Shown: piece by piece, positions 52,760-60,530 of the stretch
How the letters are laid out: the number at the start of each line of letters is the position of its first letter
Position numbering within the stretch: position 1 is the stretch's first letter
Source of the DNA: Roseomonas mucosa
GTDB lineage: Bacteria > Pseudomonadota > Alphaproteobacteria > Acetobacterales > Acetobacteraceae
DNA length: 64,000 bases
Direction of reading: 5' to 3'
Assembly: GCA_945878375.1 (NCBI GenBank)
Contig: CAMDWG010000009.1
Location: 62,001 to 126,000, forward strand
The notes under the pieces: model-generated
What the model was told of the DNA's origin: nothing
Seen by the model: only the letters and a program-made list of their open reading frames with translations
Database searches by the model: none
Position numbers and translations under genes: made by a program

Positions 52760-52875
52760 CTCCTGGCTATAGCCTGCCTTGCCGCATCCTTCCCCATCCG
52801 CCCGTTGCGGTTCCGCCTGTGCGGCGCGCATGGCCCGCGCTAGATAGGCGCCATTCCCGCCGAGGACGTTATCCG

Positions 52876-53910
52876 ATGCAGCGTCGCAGCCTGTTCGCCG
52901 CCCCTGTCCTGCTTGCCGCGCCTTCCCTGATCCGCCCGGCCTCGGCCCAGGCCGCGCCGCGCATCGTCACCGAGGAATTCATGATCCCGACCGGCGATGC
53001 CGGGATCGAGGTCTTCCTGCGCTCCAAGCGCCCCGAGGGCGCGGCGGCCGCGCCGGGGCGGACGCTTCTGATGCTGCATGGCGGCCTGTTCGGCGCCAGC
53101 ACCAGCTTCGACCTGCCCTTCGCCGGCGTGTCCTGGGTGGACTACATCGCCGCGCGCGGCTTCGATGTCTGGACGCTCGACATGCGCGGCTTCGGCCGTG
53201 CCAGCCGCCCGGCCGCGCTCTCGGCCCCGGCTGACCAGAACCCGCCCGCCGTGCGGGGGGCGGAGGCGATGCGCGACCTGGCCGCTGCCGTCGCGCATAT
53301 TCGCCGCCTGCGGGGTATCGAGCGGCTGGCGCTGCTCGGCCATGGCTGGAATTCGGTGCAGGCCGGCCGCTACGCCGCCGAACAGCCGGCGGAGGTCGAA
53401 CGGCTGGTGCTGTTCGGCACCCCCTGGGTCCGGGAGGGCGCCGCCCGTCCCCCCACTACCCTGCCGGCCTGGCGCGCCGTGACCCAGGCGCAGCTGCGCG
53501 ACCTGGTGCTGGCGGAAGCGCCGGAGGATCGCCGCGCCGCCCTGCTGCCGCCCGGCTGGTTCGAGCATTTCGCCGGCCTCACCTGGGCGCTCGATCCCGA
53601 TGGGGTGCGGCAGAACCCGCAGGTGCTGCGCGTGCCCTATGGCTCGGCGGCCGATCAGGTCGAGACCTGGAATGCCGGCCAGCCGGGCTGGGACCCGGCT
53701 GGGGTCCGGGCGCCGGCGCTGGTGGTGGTGGGCGAATGGGACCGCACCACCCCGCCCGCAATGGGCCTCGCGGCCTTCCAGCGCCTGACACGCTCTCCGG
53801 CCAAGCGATTCGTCGTGGTGGGGGATGGCACGCACCAGATGTGGATGGAGCGCAACCGCGGCGCCCTGTTCCAGGCGGTGCAGGTCTTCCTGGAGGAAGC
53901 CTCGGCCTGA
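52876..53910 (+). CDS. Secreted alpha/beta hydrolase-fold protein lacking the nucleophile Ser
   Basis: This 344-residue protein has a signal peptide (MQRRSLFAAPVLLAAPSLIRPASAQA). The alpha/beta hydrolase core includes TLLMLHGGLFGAS with the oxyanion-hole HG, TLDMRGFGRASRP, the elbow LLGHGWNSVQAG, and the late Asp (GEWDRTTPP) and His (DGTHQMWMER). At the elbow, where the family has G-x-S-x-G, the sequence reads G-H-G-W-N: the Ser is Gly and the last Gly is Asn. The codons (GGC CAT GGC TGG AAT TCG) show no frame error. It may be a non-catalytic binder or use the next Ser. ATG 52876 is used; it is divergent from the MATE gene. Confidence 0.85.
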   Translation: MQRRSLFAAPVLLAAPSLIRPASAQAAPRIVTEEFMIPTGDAGIEVFLRSKRPEGAAAAPGRTLLMLHGGLFGASTSFDLPFAGVSWVDYIAARGFDVWTLDMRGFGRASRPAALSAPADQNPPAVRGAEAMRDLAAAVAHIRRLRGIERLALLGHGWNSVQAGRYAAEQPAEVERLVLFGTPWVREGAARPPTTLPAWRAVTQAQLRDLVLAEAPEDRRAALLPPGWFEHFAGLTWALDPDGVRQNPQVLRVPYGSAADQVETWNAGQPGWDPAGVRAPALVVVGEWDRTTPPAMGLAAFQRLTRSPAKRFVVVGDGTHQMWMERNRGALFQAVQVFLEEASA

Positions 53911-53948
53911 TGCGCCGCCCCTGGCGCCGTGATGGCGCCCTTGGGCTG

Positions 53949-53977
53949 TTGACAGGCCCCGCCACCCCCCGTATCTC
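53949..53977 (+). promoter_or_regulatory. rpmJ promoter
   Basis: TTGACA (53949-53954) and TATCTC (53972-53977) are 17 bp apart, the best sigma70-type match in the window. Transcription would start about 18 bp before the rpmJ ATG. Confidence 0.65.
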
Positions 53978-54001
53978 GCCCGACCTCGAAAGGTCACTCC
54001 G

Positions 54002-54127
54002 ATGAAGATCCGCAACTCGCTCAAGACCGCGAAGACCCGCGACAAAAACTGCTTCCTGGTGCGTCGCCGGGGCCGGGTCTACGTGCTGAACAAGAAGAAC
54101 CCGCGCCTGAAGGCCCGCCAGGGCTGA
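54002..54127 (+). CDS. rpmJ: 50S ribosomal protein L36 (zinc-free form)
   Basis: This 41-residue basic protein, starting [18 protein letters not shown] and ending [12 protein letters not shown], is the L36 of the C-minus type: only one Cys remains of the usual zinc-binding four. This form is known in alphaproteobacteria and gives independence from zinc. ATG 54002 has AAGG at about 7 bp. It has its own strong promoter and is followed at once by the 164-bp inverted-repeat element, which begins at its stop codon. Confidence 0.97.
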   Translation: MKIRNSLKTAKTRDKNCFLVRRRGRVYVLNKKNPRLKARQG

Positions 54128-54290
54128 GAGACCGTTTGAGATCACCGGACGGGTCGGTTCCGCGGGTTTTTTCCGCCCCTGCGGCGTCAGCGGACTTGCC
54201 GATGCAACCAGCATCGGCCGCATCCGCTTCCTGGCAGGGACGAAAAATCCCCTGCGGACCCTCAGCCGCCGGCATTCTCAAACGGTCTCT
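54127..54290. repeat. 164-bp symmetric inverted-repeat element
   Basis: The element runs from AGAGACCGTTTGAGA (54127-54141) to its exact complement (54276-54290). Its centre is GCCGATGC-AACCA-GCATCGGC (54198-54218), exactly in the middle. Between arms and centre the two halves align with mismatches over their whole length. TGA lies directly outside both ends (54125-54127 overlaps the first base of the arm; 54290-54292 similarly), so a short target duplication is possible but not certain. The 5' T-run near 54167-54172 could end rpmJ transcription. It carries no gene; it resembles a MITE or a long hairpin. Confidence 0.7.
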
Positions 54291-54350
54291 GAACGCCGCG
54301 CATGGCGCAGTTGCCGGCCTGCGGGCGCGCGCCGGCTCGGCGCGCTTGCC

Positions 54351-54938
54351 TTGCTGTGCGGATTGCTCGCCCTGGGGGCCTGCGGTTCGAACCAGAGCGG
54401 CGTCCGCGACTGGTCGCTCCAGGCGCGGGAGGCCGTGCTGCCGCCCGCCCTGGCGCGCCCCGCCCCTGACGGCCCGGAGAGTAGCCACGCCACCGAGGAA
54501 ACGACCCTGGTGCTGCGGGAGGCCGCCGGCGCCTGGCTGGCCGCCCTGGCTGCCCTGGCCGATGACGCGACGCCCCCCGACGACACCGCATCGATCGAGC
54601 AGCGCGCCCTCAACCTCGCGGACCTGGAGGCGTCGGCGGCGGCGGTCAACCTCGTTCGCGCGACCGCCTTCGTGTCGCAGCGGGGCTGGGTGAGCGGGCA
54701 CCTGGCCCATGCGGTCGATTATGGCGACCCGTTCTTCCAGGCCGTGCTGGCCGCCATCGCCCGGCAAGCCCCGGCTTCGCGCCCGGCGCGGGATGCGACG
54801 ATGGCGCGGATCGGCGCAGGCCATGCCCTGCTGTTCGAGCGCCGATCTATCCTCGGGCAGAGCGACACGGGGCGCCGGATGCGGATGGAGGCAAGCGAGC
54901 TGCGGCGGCTTTCGGCCCTTGCCGCGACGGCGCCATGA
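54351..54938 (+). CDS. Lipoprotein of unknown function, paralogue 1
   Basis: This protein of about 195 residues has a lipobox (LALGAC), then GVRDWSLQAREAVLPPALARP, a motif shared with the next gene. The rest is helical, with three or four Ala-rich helices (LREAAGAWLAALAALADDATPP, FFQAVLAAIARQAP, ASELRRLSALAATAP). No known family. The only usable start in frame is TTG 54351, which leaves a very short signal peptide; the frame upstream is open through the 164-bp element but lacks ATG, GTG or TTG. Thus the original start may have been lost to the element. Its stop overlaps the next gene's ATG (ATGA). Confidence 0.65.
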   Translation: MLCGLLALGACGSNQSGVRDWSLQAREAVLPPALARPAPDGPESSHATEETTLVLREAAGAWLAALAALADDATPPDDTASIEQRALNLADLEASAAAVNLVRATAFVSQRGWVSGHLAHAVDYGDPFFQAVLAAIARQAPASRPARDATMARIGAGHALLFERRSILGQSDTGRRMRMEASELRRLSALAATAP

Positions 54939-55642
54939 CCATCGGCCGGCGCCCCGCCCCGCCCCCGCTTTCTTTGGCCGCCGCTGGGCTCTGCCTGGGG
55001 CTGCTCGCGGCCTGCGCGCCCGACTACTCGGCGGTGCGCGACTGGTCGGTGCAGGCGCGCGAGACACTGCTGCCCCCGGCCTCCTTGCGCCCGGCCATCG
55101 GCCTTGCCATCGCGCCGCCCCCACCGGCGGAGGTGACGGCGGAAGGGCGGGAAGGTGCGGTACGCGCCTTGCAGGAAGCCGCCGCCGCCTGGCTCGGGGC
55201 CCTGGCCTATATCGCCGATGACGGGCTGCCGCGTGGCCGAACCAATCCCTTCGGCCCCCTCGCCGCGCGCGTGATGCCCTTCGATGCGGAAGGTGCGGCG
55301 GCGGTCGATGCGCTGGGCGAGACGCTGGCCGATGGCGTGCGGCGCAACTGGCGCGCGCCGCAGCTGCGCGTTGCGGTGGAGCGCGGCGACGCGCCCTTCC
55401 AGGCGGTGATCGCCGCCCTCCGGCGTCAGACCGAGGTGCTCGATGGCGAAGCCGCCGGGCAGGGCGCGACCGTGCAGGACGAGCACGGCCCCGTCGCGCG
55501 CCGTGCCGCCCTGGCGCTGGTCGGTGAAGGGCATGCCCTGCTTGAGGCACGCCGAGGCCGGCTCTCCGATGGGGAGACGGCGCGGATTCTCCGTTTGCAG
55601 GAAAGCGAGCTGCGGCGGCTGATGGCAGCGCGCGGCGGGTGA
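54935..55642 (+). CDS. Lipoprotein of unknown function, paralogue 2
   Basis: This 235-residue lipoprotein has the signal MTIGRRPAPPPLSLAAAGLCLGLLAAC with an LAAC lipobox. The mature start DYSAVRDWSVQARETLLPPASLRPA aligns with the preceding gene's SGVRDWSLQAREAVLPPALARPA, and later parts also pair (LQEAAAAWLGALAYIADDGLP; APFQAVIAALRRQ; ESELRRLMAA). The two genes are clearly a tandem duplication. The function is unknown. Start ATG overlaps the previous stop. A strong hairpin follows at 55644-55669. Confidence 0.75.
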   Translation: MTIGRRPAPPPLSLAAAGLCLGLLAACAPDYSAVRDWSVQARETLLPPASLRPAIGLAIAPPPPAEVTAEGREGAVRALQEAAAAWLGALAYIADDGLPRGRTNPFGPLAARVMPFDAEGAAAVDALGETLADGVRRNWRAPQLRVAVERGDAPFQAVIAALRRQTEVLDGEAAGQGATVQDEHGPVARRAALALVGEGHALLEARRGRLSDGETARILRLQESELRRLMAARGG

Positions 55643-55643
55643 A

Positions 55644-55669
55644 GGGCGGCCGGGTTGCCCCGGCCGCCC
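55644..55669. terminator. Hairpin between convergent genes
   Basis: GGGCGGCCGGG-TTGC-CCCGGCCGCCC is a perfect 11-bp stem with a 4-nt loop, one base after the lipoprotein stop codon and 33 bp before the 3' end of the convergent stress-protein gene. It probably ends transcription from both sides, though no T-run is present. Confidence 0.6.
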
Positions 55670-55702
55670 ATGCTCCCGATCGCCCCGTCCCCAGCCCGCT
55701 GG

Positions 55703-56485
55703 TCAGGCCGCGATCAGGGTCGCGAGCTGCGGGCCGCGATCCAGCAGGTCCTGGGTGGTGCTGCCGAAGATCATGTTGTGCAGCGGCGCATGGCGCACGC
55801 CGCCCATCACGAGCAGCTCCGCCTTCGCCTCCCGCGCCGCCGCCAGGATCGCTGCGAGAGCGGTGCCGCCGCCGCGCCGCACCGCGCTGAAGCGCGCCGT
55901 CGCGCCGTGGCGTGCGAGGAGATGCGTCAGCTCGATGCCCGACTGCCCCGCGCGCACCTCCTTGTCGTCGGCCACGGTGACGACGATCGTCTCCGCCGCC
56001 CGCCGGAGGAAGGGGAGGGCGCCATGCGTCGCGCGCACGGCCGCGGGCGTCGCGTCCCAGGCCACCATGATGCGTGATGGCGGCGCCAGCAGCGGCCGCC
56101 CCTCCGGCGCAATCACGACGGGGCGACCGCTGTCGAAGATCGCAGCATGCAGCAGCAGGCGCCGGGAGGCGGGCTGGTCCACATGCCAGCCCAGCACGCC
56201 GAGGTCGCTGACCCGCAGATGGTCGGCGAGGACCTCCCCGACGCCATAGGCGAAGCTGCTACGGGACCGGATGTCGCACGCGATGGCGCGACGGTCGGCG
56301 AGGGTGCGCAGGCGCGCGACCGTGTCGTCCTCATCCACGGTTGCCCCTTGCCCCTCGACCGGAAAGACGAGCGCCGTGAGGGCTGCGGAAAAGGATTCGG
56401 CCAGCGCGAAGGGCGTCGCGAGCGCAGCTTCCACCCCGGCGGCTTCGCCAGGTTCGACGAGGGTGACAAGCGTTGTCAGGGTCAT
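55703..56485 (-). CDS. Universal stress protein family (tandem-domain type)
   Basis: This 260-residue protein resembles UspA-type proteins with two related halves. The second half carries the ATP-loop-like sequence GGVRHAPLHNMIFGSTTQDLL near the C-terminus, matching the G-2x-G-9x-G-S/T pattern of ATP-binding Usp proteins. The first half includes DLGVLGWHVDQPASRRLL. ATG 56485 has GGGAGA about 8 bp upstream; upstream frame to 56677 has no family sequence. It would help survival under stress, but no signal is evident. Confidence 0.85.
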   Translation of the reverse strand: MTLTTLVTLVEPGEAAGVEAALATPFALAESFSAALTALVFPVEGQGATVDEDDTVARLRTLADRRAIACDIRSRSSFAYGVGEVLADHLRVSDLGVLGWHVDQPASRRLLLHAAIFDSGRPVVIAPEGRPLLAPPSRIMVAWDATPAAVRATHGALPFLRRAAETIVVTVADDKEVRAGQSGIELTHLLARHGATARFSAVRRGGGTALAAILAAAREAKAELLVMGGVRHAPLHNMIFGSTTQDLLDRGPQLATLIAA

Positions 56486-56762
56486 GAGCGATATCTCCCG
56501 GCTGGTCGGATGGGCCTGCCGGGTTCGGCCCCCGCATGGCCATCCTGGCCGGACGGGCGGTCCACCGCGGCGCGGCAGCCACATCCGTCCGATGGTGGGA
56601 GGGTGTGGCGAGGCGCCGGGAACCACATTGATCTGCGTCAACCGATGGCCGAGCTTCGGCACGGTTGACTGGCACACGCCCTCGGGGCGGCGCTGAGGGG
56701 CGCTCGCAAGCAGGAACGCGCTTCGCCGGGATCCGTGATGTCCCGGCCGCAGCCCGCCCTTG

Positions 56763-58568
56763 TCAGGCGTCCATCTTGAGCGCGGCGATGAAGGCGCTTT
56801 GCGGGATCTCCACCTTGCCGAATTGCCGCATGCGCTTCTTGCCCTCTTTTTGCTTGTCGAGAAGCTTGCGCTTGCGGCTTATGTCGCCGCCATAGCATTT
56901 GGCGGTCACATCTTTCGACATGGCGCTGATCGTCTCTCGTGCGATCACGCGGCCGCCGATCGCGGCCTGGATGGGGATCTTGAAGAGCTGGCGGGGGATC
57001 AGTTCCTTCAGCTTCTCGCAGATCTGCCGGCCGCGGCGGTCGGACTGGCTGCGATGCGCCATGAAGGACAGCGCATCCACCGGTTCCGCATTCACCAGGA
57101 TCGAGATCTTGACCAGGTCGCCGGCCTGGTAGCCATCGACCACATAGTCGAAGCTCGCATAGCCGCGGCTGATCGACTTCAGGCGGTCGTAGAAGTCGAA
57201 CACCACCTCGTTCAGCGGCAGGCGATAGACGGCCATGGCGCGGTTGCCGACATAGGTCAGCTCCACCTGCTGCCCGCGGCGTTCGTTGCAGAGCGTCAGC
57301 ACCGGCCCGAGATAGTCGTCGGGCACCATGATGGTCGCCTTGATCCACGGCTCCTCGATCTCGTCGATCACGCTTGGGTCGGGCATGTCGGCGGGGTTGT
57401 GGAGTTCGATCGTCTCACCATTCGTCTTGCGGATCTTGTAGACGACCGACGGTGCCGTCGCGATCAGGTCGAGGTCGAATTCCCGGCTCAGCCTTTCCTG
57501 CACGATTTCCAGGTGCAGCAGGCCGAGGAAGCCGCAGCGATAGCCAAGGCCGAGTGCCGCGCTGTTCTCCGCCTCGTAATGGAAGCTGCTGTCGTTCAGG
57601 CGCAGCTTGCCCACGGATTCGCGCAGCTTCTCGAAATCATCGGCATCGACGGGATACAGACCGCACCACACCACCGGCACGCTCGGCTTGAAGCCGGGCA
57701 GCGGTTCGGTGGCGGGGTTGCGGTCTTCGGTCAGCGTGTCGCCGACATTGGTATCGGCCACGGTTTTGATCGCGGCGGTGACGAAGCCCATCTCCCCCGG
57801 CGAGAGGTAGTCCACGGGCACCATCTTCGGCGTGAAGACGCCAACCTGTTCCACCGTGTGGGTGGAGCCGTTCGACATCATGCGGATCTTCTGGCCCTTC
57901 CGCAGCGTGCCGTCCTTGACCCGCACCAGCACCACGACGCCGAGATAGGCGTCGTACCAGCTATCCACCAGCAGCGCCTTGAGCTTCCCGTTCGGATCGC
58001 CCGAGGGTGGCGGCAGGCGCGTGACGATCGCTTCCAGCACCCCTTCGATGTTGATGCCCGTCTTGGCGCTGATCATCACCGCGTCGGAGGCATCGAGGCC
58101 GATCACATCCTCGATCTGCTGCTTCACCCGGTCGGGCTCGGCGGCGGGCAGGTCGATCTTGTTGAGGATCGGCACGATCTCGTGGTTGGCATCCAGCGCC
58201 TGGTAGACATTGGCCAGCGTCTGCGCTTCGACGCCCTGGGAGGCATCGACGACCAGCAGCGAGCCCTCGCAGGCCGCGAGGCTGCGGGAGACTTCGTAGG
58301 CGAAGTCCACATGGCCCGGCGTGTCCATCAGGTTCAGCGTGTAGGTCTTGCCGTCCTTGGCCGGGTAGGTCAGCCGGACGGTCTGCGCCTTGATGGTGAT
58401 GCCGCGCTCGCGCTCCAGCTCCATGTTGTCGAGGAGCTGTTCCTTCATGTCGCGCAAGGCCACCGTGCCGGTGGTCTGGATCAACCGGTCGGCCAGCGTG
58501 GACTTGCCGTGGTCGATATGCGCGATGATCGAGAAGTTGCGGATGCGGTCGAGGGGTACGTCGGTCAT
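56763..58568 (-). CDS. lepA: Elongation factor 4 (LepA)
   Basis: This 601-residue ribosome-associated GTPase acts on stalled or back-tracked ribosomes. G-domain motifs are visible: [16 protein letters not shown] (G1), [16 protein letters not shown] (G3) and [19 protein letters not shown] (G4). The LepA-specific C-terminal domain ends KMDA with [23 protein letters not shown]. Length and domain order are standard. It begins at ATG 58568 and lies 60 bp from the downstream end of the MFS gene on the same strand. Confidence 0.97.
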   Translation of the reverse strand: MTDVPLDRIRNFSIIAHIDHGKSTLADRLIQTTGTVALRDMKEQLLDNMELERERGITIKAQTVRLTYPAKDGKTYTLNLMDTPGHVDFAYEVSRSLAACEGSLLVVDASQGVEAQTLANVYQALDANHEIVPILNKIDLPAAEPDRVKQQIEDVIGLDASDAVMISAKTGINIEGVLEAIVTRLPPPSGDPNGKLKALLVDSWYDAYLGVVVLVRVKDGTLRKGQKIRMMSNGSTHTVEQVGVFTPKMVPVDYLSPGEMGFVTAAIKTVADTNVGDTLTEDRNPATEPLPGFKPSVPVVWCGLYPVDADDFEKLRESVGKLRLNDSSFHYEAENSAALGLGYRCGFLGLLHLEIVQERLSREFDLDLIATAPSVVYKIRKTNGETIELHNPADMPDPSVIDEIEEPWIKATIMVPDDYLGPVLTLCNERRGQQVELTYVGNRAMAVYRLPLNEVVFDFYDRLKSISRGYASFDYVVDGYQAGDLVKISILVNAEPVDALSFMAHRSQSDRRGRQICEKLKELIPRQLFKIPIQAAIGGRVIARETISAMSKDVTAKCYGGDISRKRKLLDKQKEGKKRMRQFGKVEIPQSAFIAALKMDA

Positions 58569-58628
58569 TGGCGGCCCGTGGATTTCCCCGTCAGATAGGG
58601 GTTGTGGGGCGCGGTGGGAAGCGCTCGC

Positions 58629-59807
58629 TTATCTGGGGAGATAAGGTCGCAGCCGCCACATCGCCCAGGCGCCCAGCAACGGCCCCGGCGCCAGCACCGC
58701 GAAGGCCCATTCCCAGCCCAGCAGCCCGACCGCCGCCGGGACGATGCCGATGGTCAGCACCGTCAGCAGGAACCCTAGGCAGGTCTGCACCGTCAGCATG
58801 GTGCCGATATAGTCGGGCGGCGAAAGGGTCACGATACAGGCCGAGAACTGCGCCGAATCCGCCACCACGGCGAAGCCCCAGACCAGCGCGATGGCCAGCG
58901 CCAGCGCGGGCCCCGCCAGCGCCCAGGCCGGCCCGATCAGCAGCGCGCAGGCGCCTGAGACCAGCATGCAGACCGCCGCCACCGCCGCCCGGTCCCACCG
59001 ATCCGCCACCACGCCTGCGACCACGCAGCCGACCGCGCCCATCGCCAGCACGGCGAAAACGAATGGCCCCGCCTGGCCCGGCGCGCCGCCGAGCACGCCC
59101 GCCAGGAACAGCCCGATCCAGGCCCACATGGCATAGAGTTCCCACATATGCCCGAGGTAGCCGAGGTTCGCGTAGCGCAACCCCTTGTTCCGCCATGCTT
59201 CCAGCGCCTGCGCCGGGCGAAACGGGGGCCGCGCGCCCAGCAGCGGCCCCGGGCGGAAAAACAGGATCGCAAGCCCCCCGAGCCCCGCCAGCACCCCCGC
59301 GCCGAGATAGGCCGCCTGCCACCCGATGCCCCCCAGCAGGGTCGGGATGGCGTGCGGCAGCGCCGAGCCCAGCGTCACCGCCCCCACCAGCATCCCGATC
59401 AGCAGGCCGAGATCGCCCCGCGCCCAGGACGCCGCCAGCTTCATCCCCACCGGATAGACGCCCGCCATCGCCGCCCCCGCGAGGAAGCGCAGCGCCAGCG
59501 CCGCGCCGCCCGAAGGCGCCACCAGCGTCTGCGCCAGCGTCGCCGCCGAGGCCAGCAGACCAGCAGCCAGGAACAGCAGCCGCGGATCGCGCCGATCCGC
59601 CAGCGACAGCACCGCCGAGACCAGCGTCCCCGCCACGAAGCCCAGCTGCACTGCCGCCGTCAGCCAGGCGGCCCGCGCCGGGGTGACGAGGCCGGAGGCC
59701 AGCAGGTCCGGAACCGCCGCCGTGCCCGCGAACCAGACCGAGAGGCAGAGCAGCACTGCGACGTAAAGAAGGGCAAGTTGGCGAGGCTTCCCGACCCGGC
59801 GGACCAT
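58629..59807 (-). CDS. MFS transporter
   Basis: This 392-residue membrane protein has 12 helices. It is of the major facilitator superfamily, close to the cyanate/nitrate-like exporters (YnfM/CynX-type). Family parts are SVWFAGTAAVPDLLASGLVT at the start, LRFLAGAAMAGVYPVGMKLAAS in the first half and ADRWDRAAVAAVCMLVSGACALL in the second. ATG 59807 is preceded by no strong ribosome site. Substrate cannot be told. Transcription is in the same direction as lepA. Confidence 0.9.
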   Translation of the reverse strand: MVRRVGKPRQLALLYVAVLLCLSVWFAGTAAVPDLLASGLVTPARAAWLTAAVQLGFVAGTLVSAVLSLADRRDPRLLFLAAGLLASAATLAQTLVAPSGGAALALRFLAGAAMAGVYPVGMKLAASWARGDLGLLIGMLVGAVTLGSALPHAIPTLLGGIGWQAAYLGAGVLAGLGGLAILFFRPGPLLGARPPFRPAQALEAWRNKGLRYANLGYLGHMWELYAMWAWIGLFLAGVLGGAPGQAGPFVFAVLAMGAVGCVVAGVVADRWDRAAVAAVCMLVSGACALLIGPAWALAGPALALAIALVWGFAVVADSAQFSACIVTLSPPDYIGTMLTVQTCLGFLLTVLTIGIVPAAVGLLGWEWAFAVLAPGPLLGAWAMWRLRPYLPR

Positions 59808-59830
59808 GGCCGTGCTGCCTGGGCGCTGAA

Positions 59831-60184
59831 TCAGACCTTACCACCTCTGCCGAAGTAATAGCCCAGGACCAGCGTCATGATGGGCAGCAGAACCGCCTTG
59901 AAGATTTCGACCACGGCCTTGATCGACTCCGATGACGATGACGGCTCCAGCACAGCGAGGAGCAGAAGCAAGAGAATGGCCGCGGGCAGTCCCCAGCGCA
60001 GCACGTCCATAACGGTACGCGTAATGTGAGAGCGATCGTCGGCCTCTCGCTCCTCGATGCTACTCTGTGCCTTCTCGGTGTTCGTGCGCGTCCGCTCGGT
60101 GCCGTCCAAGATCTGTTGGATCAGGGCTTCAGGACTATGGGCGCTCCCAGGCTCGCCGGCATCACTCCGTTTCGGCACGGTCAT
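59831..60184 (-). CDS. Small membrane protein with N-terminal coiled coil (pair, second gene)
   Basis: This 117-residue protein has a polar, helical N-terminus (PEALIQQILDGTERTRTNTE, then KAQSSIEEREADDRSH) and two membrane segments, VLRWGLPAAILLLLLLAVL (about 62-80) and VEIFKAVLLPIMTLVLGYYF (about 91-113), ending GRGGKV. I do not recognise the family. It overlaps the stop of the preceding gene by 1 bp, so the two are translated together. Codon use is less GC-rich than in the flanking genes, which suggests recent arrival. Its partner at 60184-60423 is a small soluble helical protein. Confidence 0.7.
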   Translation of the reverse strand: MTVPKRSDAGEPGSAHSPEALIQQILDGTERTRTNTEKAQSSIEEREADDRSHITRTVMDVLRWGLPAAILLLLLLAVLEPSSSSESIKAVVEIFKAVLLPIMTLVLGYYFGRGGKV

Positions 60185-60423
60185 CAGCGCTCCGGCACAC
60201 CGATGGCCGTTTCGATGGCAACATTCACGCGCCTGTTGGCCTGAAGCAATCGGGTGGCCGCTTTCATCAGTTGGTCACGCAACTCCGCGTTCTGAGTCTC
60301 CGAAGCCTGACGGGCGAGTGCCTCGGCGACGTTGATCACCTCCGTATTCGCCACTGAAACCTCAGCGGCCAGCTTCGGGAGTGACGCCGTCTCTCCCGTG
60401 AGAATGCGCAAAACACGTTCCAT
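60184..60423 (-). CDS. Small helical protein (pair, first gene)
   Basis: This 79-residue protein is nearly all helix with no signal or membrane segment: LPKLAAEVSVANTEVINVAEA then RQASETQNAELRDQLMKAAT. No family is recognised. It is the first of a two-gene unit (TGATG overlap with the membrane protein). Lower GC than neighbours. The small helical partner plus small membrane protein layout recalls two-component toxins or phage/defence membrane modules, but no direct evidence exists. Confidence 0.68.
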   Translation of the reverse strand: MERVLRILTGETASLPKLAAEVSVANTEVINVAEALARQASETQNAELRDQLMKAATRLLQANRRVNVAIETAIGVPER

Positions 60424-60530
60424 GCTACCCTCCTCAGCGAGATCGTCTCCTGCGCTTGAAGATAGTGTGTTGGGCAGCCGCCCGCCACAAACTTCCCCGC
60501 AGGTGTGTCACGGGTGGCGCTTCCTCACCC

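Noticed and set aside
54125-54292. TGA flanking both ends of the 164-bp element as a target-site duplication
   Set aside because: Three bases are too short to be convincing, and they overlap the end bases of the arms and the rpmJ stop; mentioned only as a possibility.
56760-58598. 612-codon plus-strand frame opposite lepA
   Set aside because: Antisense shadow; LepA motifs on the minus strand are complete.
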